NCBI GenBank assembly: GCA_050180015.1
Contig: JBFXEO010000186.1
Location: 1 to 5,871 of the forward strand
Direction of reading: 5' to 3'
Source of the DNA: JBFXEO01 sp050180015
Lineage (GTDB): Bacteria > Bacteroidota > Bacteroidia > Bacteroidales > Tenuifilaceae
DNA length: 5,871 nucleotides
Position numbers and translations under genes: made by a program. The notes under the pieces are model-generated. The model saw nothing but the letters and a program-made list of their open reading frames with translations, had not been told where the DNA came from and made no database searches. Each line of letters begins with the position of its first letter. Position 1 is the first letter of the stretch. Shown here piece by piece: positions 1 to 5,871 of this stretch.

Positions 1-16
1 TGTGCTCTTCCGATCT
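1..16 (+). other. Illumina TruSeq adapter remnant (non-genomic)
   Basis: The first 16 bases, TGTGCTCTTCCGATCT, are identical to the 3' end of the Illumina TruSeq read-2 adapter (reverse complement of the common AGATCGGAAGAGC stem plus ACA). The match ends exactly where plausible phosphatase coding sequence begins. By chance the adapter keeps the minus-strand frame open and adds artificial residues after the real ...VRKSG. It should be trimmed, and no gene or homology claim should rest on it. Confidence 0.95.
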
Positions 17-1963
17 CCCAGATTTTCGGACAATTAGCAACGGCATGTATGCCCCGGCAAATTCCATTTCGCCCTTTACCCTATCAATAATGGCAAGGCC
101 CATATCCATACCGTCATGTGAATCGCCCTCGTTTCCGGTCTGGTTTAGCGATGCTATAACCAGCTGACGAAGCTTGAACAAAATATCGCCAGCACTCTCG
201 GTGCCCTGCGCGGTGGTTAACTCCTTGAGCAGCGTTATCCCCAGCATACTCATAAATGCACCGGGTACGCCATGTCCGGTGCAATCGGCCACCGTTACGG
301 CAAGTCTCCCGTCGGGTAGCGATGTTACCCAGTAAAAATCGCCGCTTACAATATTTTTAGGTTGGTAAAAAACGAAGTAATCCCTGAAATACGATTCCAG
401 GTTTTGAGGCCGGGGCAGAACGGCAGCCTGTATCCGGCTGGCATACCGAATGCTATCCGTAATCTGTTTCTGCTGATCGGCAATCTGATCTCGTTGTCGT
501 TCGGCCAAATCGCGTTGACTTTCTATTTCCTGTTTCTGATCCTCGATCTCGTTTTTTTGCCTCAATATTTCATGGTTTTGCGCAACCAAAATCTGATTTA
601 TTTTCTTTTTTTCACGGTAGAAGTAAAAAATTACCACCGCAAATACTACGGTTAGCAGCAGCGCTATCGATATAAAAAACGAAAACATCCGTTGCCTTTC
701 GAGTTTAGCCTGCTGCATGGCCTCCCTCTGCTTAGACACCAATTCCTGTTCATGCTCGCGTTTATCAAACTCGTACTGCATTTCCATGCGGCCAATATCG
801 CCAGCGTTAATACTGTCCTTTATCGCCGAATAGCTGCTGTGGTGCTCCAGCGCCTTTTTAAAATCACCCCTGAGCGTATAGGCGTGCGAAAGACTTAGGT
901 AAACATCCCGGGCATCGGACATTAACTTTTGCTTCAAAGCTACCTCCATTGCAGAATTCAGGTATTTGAAGCCCTGTGCAAAATTTCCCCTCTTAATTTG
1001 AACCTCGCCCAAATATCTATTCAGCTTTGAAATATCTATACTATCGTTAACAGACTGCTTTAAATCTAATGCCTTCAGCAGGTACTCATCTGCTTTTTTA
1101 TAGCTGCTGAGCTCAAAATATATAATACCCATCAGCAGGTAATTTGCGGCCTGCCCATGAATATTTTGCGTTTGAATATTTGATGCAAGAACCTCGTCGG
1201 CAATTTTCAGGGCTTTCTCGTTGTATCCCGAATGGTAGTATATGTTTGCCAACTCGGTAAGCGAAAGTATTTCTCCATTCCGATTTCCCAATCCACGGTA
1301 CTGGTTTAGGGCAAGCTCGTTGTACTGTAACGCCTTATCGTAAAACTCTATCTGGCTAAATAAACGGGCAATGCTCAATGATGTCCAGGCCATTCCCTCC
1401 CTATCCTCCTCCTTTTCGTAAGTTTCAAGTGCCTCAAGCATGTGTTCTGTTGCCCTGGGGTAATTGCCGGTTAAGCTGTAAACCGTGCCAATATTTACCT
1501 GGGTTCTGGCTATCTGTATTTTATCCTCCAGTCGGTTGTTAATATCCAAGGCATCGAGGTAAGACTGCAGTGCCTGGGGGTAAATACTTTTAAGTTGATA
1601 AACATTCCCAATCCGGTTTAAGTTGAGTGCAATCCATGCCTGCTGGTCGGCCTGCCTGGCCAACCTTAACGATTTTTGCAGATGATTGAGCGCCAGCTCA
1701 AAATCGTTGCGGTTGTAGTAACAGTAGCCAAGGGTATGTTCCGCCTGAATTTGGTAAATATCGCCACCAAGCAATGCTCCCATATTGCAGGCTTGCAGTG
1801 CAAGGCCTACCGCAGAATCGGGATTAGCGCTACGTAGCTTTTCGGCTCGCTGTATCAAATCATTGAAGCGGCCAACATCATCTTGCGCAAACAGCGGATA
1901 AACACCTAATAGCGGGTAGCAAGCAACAGATAACAATAGATATTTGAACTGATTCAGCAGCAT
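17..1963 (-). CDS. TPR-containing membrane SpoIIE-family (PP2C-type) serine/threonine phosphatase, 3' end missing
   Basis: 649 residues are readable from the ATG at 1963; the C-terminus is lost at the contig end. Residues 1-26 look like a signal peptide (hydrophobic 8-25, cleavage near FA|QDD). About eight TPR repeats of some 40 residues cover roughly 73-382, e.g. around GNVYQLKSIYPQAL. A charged helix, one membrane segment (about 427-449) and a Q/E/R-rich coiled coil (450-502) follow, then the linker DSIRYASRIQAAVLP. The SpoIIE/PP2C domain starts near 515, with SGDFYW (metal-binding Asp about 542), ADCTGHGVPGAFMSMLG (Asp 560) and DGMDMGLAIID (617-627). The last part of the fold, including the usual SDG..D motif, is absent. 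By family knowledge it removes phosphate from Ser/Thr of a cytoplasmic partner, often an anti-sigma antagonist; the TPRs would lie in the periplasm. The real partner is not visible. The gene diverges from the sensor gene. No Shine-Dalgarno is seen, as is usual in Bacteroidota. Confidence 0.93.
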
Positions 1964-1999
1964 GGTATGGCAGATAATATGATCAATAAAGATATTCTA

Positions 2000-2009
2000 T
2001 TTACGTAAA
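2000..2009. promoter_or_regulatory. Perfect 10-bp palindrome TTTACGTAAA, possible operator half of a pair
   Basis: TTTACGTAAA is a perfect palindrome 37 bp upstream of the phosphatase start. Its core ACGTAA (2003-2008) recurs in the same orientation at 2025-2030, 22 bp away, about two helical turns. This spacing suits a protein bound on one DNA face. Short palindromes are common in AT-rich DNA, so the role is only a guess. Confidence 0.25.
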
Positions 2010-2037
2010 CCTGAAACCCACAAAACGTAATTTTTTG

Positions 2038-2051
2038 ATCCATCAATGGAT
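2038..2051. promoter_or_regulatory. Inverted repeat ATCCAT-CA-ATGGAT, candidate operator
   Basis: A perfect 6-bp inverted repeat with a 2-bp spacer lies close to the middle of the divergent region (74 bp from the phosphatase start, 83 bp from the sensor start). The spacer is too short for a stable hairpin loop, so if it is functional it is more likely a binding site for a dimeric regulator acting on both genes. No regulator family can be named from it. Confidence 0.3.
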
Positions 2052-2134
2052 TTTACCGGTATATTTTGTTCTATTAAAACATTTTGTATTTTTAACCCAT
2101 CAAATGTAGGTTTTCACTTAAAAAACTCTTGGCA

Positions 2135-4471
2135 ATGAGGTTTAAAATGCAGCTTGGGGCAAAGATGTTGCTCTATGTAATGATTACCTCCTTTATTATA
2201 ATGCTGGTTATCGGTCTGTTTGTTGGGGTTAGGATTAACACTATTGCCCACAACAATGCGGTGAAGTTAGCCCAGGCCGAAGCCCAAAAGACCTCCAACC
2301 AAATAAAATCGGAATTGGAACTCGACATGGGATTTTCCAGGGCTCTTGCCCAGTCGTTATACATTTACCCAAGTTTTGATACGATTACGTTAGACTCCAT
2401 TTTTTTTAACATCCTTAAAAACCAAGCCATTAACAATCCCCGGTATTTAACGGTTTGGTACTCTGTTGAATACTCTGCATTTCGCAAAAATTACAGCAAG
2501 GATTACGGGCGTAGGTCTGTTACGGCCTACCTGAAAGATGGAATACCCTCAATGGATATAGAACACAAAAACGTTACCGGGGATATCCTAAACAGTAATT
2601 ATTACGCCTCAAAGCAATGTAACTGCGAAAAATTAATTGACCCATATACATTTGAGTATGGCGGAACGGAGGTTCTGGCAACAAGTATAAGCGTACCCAT
2701 TAAGGTAAACGGACGATTTGCCGGACTCGGCGGGGTGGATATTTCCCTGGAAAAATTTCAGGAAGAAATTGAAAGTATTAGACCTTACAAAAATACGACT
2801 GTTTCACTGATTGCCAGCGATGGAACTATTATTGCACATACCAAACCGGAGTTTACCCGGTTAACATTTGCCGACTTTAACCCAGCCGATGAGGCAAAAT
2901 TTGGAATATCCGAAAAAATCAAGCGAGGGTTGGACTATTTGTACTTTTCGAAAACCCAAAACGATGAAAGCTTAAATATTATTTCACCCATTAAGGTTGG
3001 TGAATCGCCTACCGTTTGGTCCATCTATTTATCCATACCAATGAGTGAAATCCTTGTTGATGCCGACCGATCTGTGCTATTCACCGTCTTCATATTTATA
3101 GTAGGCGTGCTATTACAGGGAGCCGTTGTTTGGTATATAACCCATAAATTGGCAAAACCCATAAAAAAGACCACCGCTGTGCTAAATAGCATTGCCGAAG
3201 GCGATATCGATATAAATAAAAAGGTTTTTATCCATACCGGCGATGAGCTTGAAACAATGGCACTATCGGCCAACAAGCTTATTGACGGATTAAACCATAC
3301 CGAACAATTTGCCCGCGAAATTGGAATGGGTAAGCTCGATGCCCGCTTTGAGCTGCTAGGCGATAAAGATATTCTGGGCAAAGCCCTCATAGAAATGCAA
3401 AAAAGCCTTATAAATGCCCGCAAAACCGAAACAAGACGCAAAGAGGAAGAGGAACGGCAAATTTGGGCAACCCAAGGAATGGCTATGTTTGGCGAGGTGC
3501 TTAGGCAGCATAACGATAACCTGAATGAACTCTCATACCTAATCATCAAAAATCTTGTTTCCTACACCAAGTCTATTCAGGGCGGTATTTTCATTCTTAA
3601 CGACAACGATCAGGATAACCCCGTACTCGATATGACTGCATGCTTTGCCTATGATCGAAGAAAATTTATGGAAAAAACGGTGATGCCAAACGAGGGATTG
3701 GTTGGCCGCTGTTATATTGAAGGCAAAACAATTTTTATGACCGAAATTCCTAAAAACTACATAAAAATCACATCGGGTCTGGGTGAAGAAAATCCCCGGA
3801 ATGTTATACTGGCTCCCTTAAAGGTTAACGATGATGTGCTGGGCGTGATTGAAATGGCAACCTTCAACCTGTACGAGAAACATCAGGTTGAATTCATTGA
3901 GAAAGTCTCCGCGATAATTGCCGCAACGCTTTCGAGTGTGAGAATTAACATCCGTACCGCCGAACTGCTCACCCGTACACAGCAGCAGGCAGAGGAAATG
4001 AAAGCACAGGAAGAAGAAATGAGGCAAAACATGGAGGAACTCCACGCTACCCAGGAAGAGATGGAACGGAAACGTCAGGAGCAAGACATAATACACGCCC
4101 AACTTAACGAGGATAAATCTATCCTAAACAGCCTGCTGGAAAACTCCCCCGATTTAATTTACCAGAAGGACACCATGGGGCGGTACGTAAGGCTGAGTAA
4201 CTCATTGCTAAAAGCACTTAACGTTGCATCGTCCGAAGAAGCTGTAGGGCAGACCAACTTTGATCTACTTCCACAAGACCAGGCCAAAGCGCTTAATACT
4301 TTCGACGAAGAGGTGGTAAAAACCCAGAAACCAGTAATCAACAGGATGGTTCACATAACCATCAACCAAGAGGAGCATGATGTTGTGATAACAGTAATGC
4401 CACTAATAGAAGATAGCGGTGAATTTATTGGGATACTGGGAATTATTAAGGTTATGACGGATGTAAAGTAG
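2135..4471 (+). CDS. Membrane sensor protein: Cache - HAMP(s) - GAF - coiled coil - PAS, no catalytic domain
   Basis: 778 residues from the ATG at 2135. A TTG six bases upstream would add two residues and is less likely. Transmembrane helix 1 is at about 11-32. An extracytoplasmic Cache (PAS-like) domain covers about 35-310, with WYS at 108-110, DPY at 169-171 and GVDI at 200-203. Transmembrane helix 2 (314-336) is followed by HAMP (about 337-390, AKP at 340-342, GDE at 369-371) and a second HAMP-like stretch with GKLDARFELLGDKDILG. GAF covers about 442-602 (QGGIF, GLVGRCY, APLKV, GVIEMA). A long E/Q/M coiled coil (about 603-660) leads to a C-terminal PAS domain (about 665-775, ENSPDLIYQKD). 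The protein stops straight after PAS. No histidine-kinase DHp/ATPase, GGDEF, EAL, methyl-accepting or phosphatase domain is present. Cache domains bind small molecules outside the cell; the ligand is unknown. The output is presumably protein-protein contact. It is divergent from the SpoIIE phosphatase gene, a possible partner. Confidence 0.92.
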   Translation: MRFKMQLGAKMLLYVMITSFIIMLVIGLFVGVRINTIAHNNAVKLAQAEAQKTSNQIKSELELDMGFSRALAQSLYIYPSFDTITLDSIFFNILKNQAINNPRYLTVWYSVEYSAFRKNYSKDYGRRSVTAYLKDGIPSMDIEHKNVTGDILNSNYYASKQCNCEKLIDPYTFEYGGTEVLATSISVPIKVNGRFAGLGGVDISLEKFQEEIESIRPYKNTTVSLIASDGTIIAHTKPEFTRLTFADFNPADEAKFGISEKIKRGLDYLYFSKTQNDESLNIISPIKVGESPTVWSIYLSIPMSEILVDADRSVLFTVFIFIVGVLLQGAVVWYITHKLAKPIKKTTAVLNSIAEGDIDINKKVFIHTGDELETMALSANKLIDGLNHTEQFAREIGMGKLDARFELLGDKDILGKALIEMQKSLINARKTETRRKEEEERQIWATQGMAMFGEVLRQHNDNLNELSYLIIKNLVSYTKSIQGGIFILNDNDQDNPVLDMTACFAYDRRKFMEKTVMPNEGLVGRCYIEGKTIFMTEIPKNYIKITSGLGEENPRNVILAPLKVNDDVLGVIEMATFNLYEKHQVEFIEKVSAIIAATLSSVRINIRTAELLTRTQQQAEEMKAQEEEMRQNMEELHATQEEMERKRQEQDIIHAQLNEDKSILNSLLENSPDLIYQKDTMGRYVRLSNSLLKALNVASSEEAVGQTNFDLLPQDQAKALNTFDEEVVKTQKPVINRMVHITINQEEHDVVITVMPLIEDSGEFIGILGIIKVMTDVK

Positions 4472-4501
4472 AGACCCATCCCCGGTGCTTGTTCGGAAAG
4501 C

Positions 4502-4536
4502 AAAAACTGCAAACCATTTTCTGTTTGCAGTTTTTT
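4502..4536. terminator. Strong intrinsic terminator, probably bidirectional
   Basis: A perfect 13-bp stem, 4502-4514 (AAAAACTGCAAAC) with 4523-4535, encloses an 8-base loop (CATTTTCT) and runs into six T's at 4531-4536. It begins 31 bases after the sensor stop codon. Read from the minus strand the same hairpin is followed by five T's, so it can also end transcripts of the convergent FISUMP gene, whose stop is about 150 bp away. No better minus-strand terminator was found in 4537-4682. The rest of this 211-bp gap holds only a weak hairpin (4571-4590) and no recognisable gene. Confidence 0.9.
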
Positions 4537-4682
4537 ACCTAAGAAACTGTTGCGCTTTTTTATGGGGATGTTACGGGAGAAGAGCCGTAAAAGAACTGCA
4601 AAATCAGAAAAAGTAGCGACAGAATCAATGCCAAACTCCCGATTCCAGTAAAACAAAATGTTCTAAAAAACTTATACAGTAA

Positions 4683-5871
4683 TTATTGATTCTTTACGCA
4701 TCTAACCGGATACGCTACAGGAGCACCTACTTCCTGAGTATTTACCGAACCGGAATACCCATCAATACTGATAACCTGGGTCATGTACACGTCAAAAGTC
4801 CAGAATGAAGCATACTCCCCTATGCCAGAAAAATACCAACCCGCGCTATTATAGGCATAACCAGCAGGCCGAGCCGAGAAGCCGGTAGTATTTGTTTGAT
4901 TAAAATCATAATTCCAAAAACCGGAAGATTCTGAAACAAGACCCGGTTCTGAAAGTTTTTGTCCTAATTCATAGGAATTACTGTTCCAGTCAACGCCTAC
5001 AACATTGATAAATAAAATTTCCCACTCGGTAACGCTGGGCACATGCCAACCATCTGGGCATACATTAAACGCCGAAACAACAGCTGTATCCGAATAAAGC
5101 ATGCCGTAATTTTTAAGAGTGTCTGCGCTGAGAGAATTATTGTAAACCATTGCATCTGTGCCAATCGGCGTGCCATCGGCATAGGTGGATGTCCTGATGT
5201 TTTCGGCCATCCAAACCTGCGTGCCAATTTTTACTGTCTTATAGGTATTCCCTTCGATATCCGTAAGAGGGGTATCTGTTACACCTACGCTGGTTGTTAC
5301 ATTACCGGTTAACAGCATGTTCCCTTCGGCAAAAATGGTATTACTAATAAAAGTTGAATCCTGAGTTACTGTAAAGTAATTTGACCCAGTTCCCTTGGTT
5401 CGGCTGAGCCCGCCTACGGCAAAACCGCCTTTGACCCCCTTGGTAGAGGAATTGTCAATATAAATTCTGGCACTATCGGGGGTGATTCTAAGATACTCTA
5501 CGGTTCCTTTGGTTCCGCTAAGTCCACCTACGGCAAAACCGCCCTTGACCCCTTTCGTCGAATTGTCTATATACACCCTTGTGCTATCGGGGGTTACGCT
5601 AAAATACTCAGGGGCACCCCCCTTGGTCCCGCTGAGCCCGCCTACGGCAAAACCGCCCTTAACCCCTTTAGCCGATTCGCTACCAACATACGATCTAACA
5701 CCAGTTTCATAAACGGCAAATACTACCTGCCCATTAGAGTTTAGTACAGCAAAAATCGGTTTTGCCGCATCGTGGCCTGCCGTGGGAACTATATTTACAG
5801 AGCTGTCGGTAACCAGAATTGTACCATGTACAACCCAGCGGCTCCCGTCGTGCGAAAGGGTTTGACCCTGA
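4683..5871 (-). CDS. FISUMP-domain (Fibrobacter succinogenes major paralogous domain) surface protein with tandem repeats, 5' end missing
   Basis: 395 residues are readable to the TAA at 4683-4685; the frame is open to the right edge, so the true start is outside. A GTG at 5576 lies inside a repeat and is not a credible start. The order is: GQTLSHDGSRW segment (5823-5870), seen in Bacteroidota surface proteins; a segment with KPIFAVLNSNGQVVFAVYE; three tandem repeats built on KGVKGGFAVGGL and TPDS (5343-5669); a linker; and a FISUMP domain (TIGR02145 type) from about 5267 to the end, with GTQVWMAENI, CPDGWHVPS (5034-5060), TTGFSARPAGYAY and the terminal PVRCVKNQ. FISUMP proteins occur in large paralogous sets in Fibrobacter and Bacteroidota; their function is unknown, and surface display or adhesion is inference. 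No type IX secretion C-terminal signal follows VRCVKNQ; any signal peptide would be in the missing part. The gene is convergent with the sensor gene and shares its terminator. Confidence 0.9.
   Translation of the reverse strand, partial: QGQTLSHDGSRWVVHGTILVTDSSVNIVPTAGHDAAKPIFAVLNSNGQVVFAVYETGVRSYVGSESAKGVKGGFAVGGLSGTKGGAPEYFSVTPDSTRVYIDNSTKGVKGGFAVGGLSGTKGTVEYLRITPDSARIYIDNSSTKGVKGGFAVGGLSRTKGTGSNYFTVTQDSTFISNTIFAEGNMLLTGNVTTSVGVTDTPLTDIEGNTYKTVKIGTQVWMAENIRTSTYADGTPIGTDAMVYNNSLSADTLKNYGMLYSDTAVVSAFNVCPDGWHVPSVTEWEILFINVVGVDWNSNSYELGQKLSEPGLVSESSGFWNYDFNQTNTTGFSARPAGYAYNSAGWYFSGIGEYASFWTFDVYMTQVISIDGYSGSVNTQEVGAPVAYPVRCVKNQ
5343..5669 (-). repeat. In-frame tandem repeat, 114-bp (38-residue) period, three copies with the last partial
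   Basis: Copies lie at 5556-5669, 5442-5555 and 5343-5441 (the last diverges after 33 residues). Each begins KGVKGGFAVGGL, followed by S-x-TKG, a Y-F/L-x-V/I-T-P/Q-DS motif and, in the first two, R-V/I-YIDN. The period is exactly 114 bp both times. CCTACGGCAAAACCGCC (plus strand) is identical in all three copies, while the second half varies more. Upstream, FAVYETGVRSYVGSESA looks like a degenerate half unit. The glycine-rich half followed by a short strand-forming half suggests a repetitive beta structure in the stalk of the surface protein; the fold is inferred. Confidence 0.9.

Larger units (their letters stand above)
1964..2134. promoter_or_regulatory. Divergent intergenic region, presumed promoters of both signalling genes
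   Basis: These 171 AT-rich bases separate the start codons of the phosphatase (minus) and the sensor (plus), so both promoters should lie here. No clean match to the Bacteroidota -7 consensus TAnnTTTG was found. On the minus strand TACGTTTTG (2029-2021) is one base longer than the consensus. On the plus strand ATTTTGT occurs twice, at 2063-2069 and 2081-2087, 18 bp apart, which loosely resembles a -33/-7 pair. Neither is good enough to call a transcription start. Short palindromes in the region are listed separately. Confidence 0.5.

Noticed and set aside
362..898. Two plus-strand open frames (362-655 and 692-898)
   Set aside because: They are antisense to the coiled-coil, membrane and TPR-proximal coding region of the phosphatase, which has clear family motifs in its own frame.
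1919..1927. Lipobox-like SVAC near residue 15 of the phosphatase
   Set aside because: The -3 residue is Ser rather than Leu or similar, the hydrophobic stretch continues past the Cys, and the A26|Q27 site looks like a normal signal-peptidase I site.
2021..2029. TACGTTTTG as a Bacteroidota -7 promoter element for the phosphatase
   Set aside because: It has one extra T relative to TAnnTTTG, and the only nearby TTG upstream (complement of 2044-2046) is too close for the usual -33 spacing.
2129..2134. TTG codon as start of the sensor gene
   Set aside because: It adds only two residues and no ribosome-binding sequence favours it. The ATG at 2135 is the simpler start; a second ATG at 2147 is also possible and would remove four more residues.
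3025..3549. Long open frame antisense to the sensor gene (174 codons, minus strand)
   Set aside because: It lies wholly inside the HAMP/GAF coding region, whose plus-strand frame matches known domains; the antisense product is Ser/Leu-rich with no recognisable motif. Other antisense frames at 2173-2364, 3818-4102 and 4159-4341 are shadows for the same reason.
4571..4590. Hairpin TTACGG-GAGAAGAG-CCGTAA
   Set aside because: The stem has only six pairs and neither strand has a T-run after it, so it is not called a terminator.
4351..4656. Minus-strand open frame of 101 codons across the sensor 3' end and terminator
   Set aside because: It crosses a strong terminator and overlaps the PAS-coding region antisense; no domain is recognisable in it.
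5343..5669. CRISPR-like regularly spaced repeat
   Set aside because: The 114-bp period is in frame, the units are contiguous protein repeats, and the 'spacers' code for related residues.
5482..5712. Plus-strand open frame with an apparent repeated Pro-rich peptide
   Set aside because: The repeat is the antisense image of the KGVKGGFAVGGL repeats of the FISUMP protein; the minus-strand frame continues as a recognisable protein on both sides.

Overview
The window reads as a contig from a member of the Bacteroidota, probably assembled from metagenomic or draft Illumina data. The support is a TPR-SpoIIE phosphatase with the typical DSIRYA linker, a Cache/HAMP/GAF/PAS sensor with an EEM-rich coiled coil, a FISUMP-domain surface protein, and no Shine-Dalgarno sequence at the two visible starts. 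No genus can be named. The first 16 bases match the inner end of an Illumina TruSeq adapter and are not genomic.

Layout. (1) 17-1963, minus strand: a signal peptide/TPR/transmembrane/coiled-coil/PP2C-type (SpoIIE) phosphatase, cut at its C-terminus by the contig end. (2) 1964-2134: a divergent intergenic region of 171 bp with several short palindromes. (3) 2135-4471, plus strand: a membrane sensor with a Cache domain, HAMP (probably doubled), GAF, coiled coil and PAS, and no catalytic output domain. (4) 4472-4682: a convergent intergenic region with one strong, probably bidirectional, terminator at 4502-4536. (5) 4683-5871, minus strand: the C-terminal 395 residues of a secreted or surface protein with 114-bp tandem repeats followed by a C-terminal FISUMP domain; its start lies beyond the right edge.

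How the genes may work together. The first two genes share a regulatory region and have complementary architectures: an input-rich sensor without an enzyme, and a membrane phosphatase whose sensing part is a TPR array. They may belong to one signalling circuit, but this is inference from position and domain content. The FISUMP gene is convergent, separated by a terminator, and probably an independent unit. There is no RNA gene, CRISPR array, insertion sequence or complete mobile element in the window.
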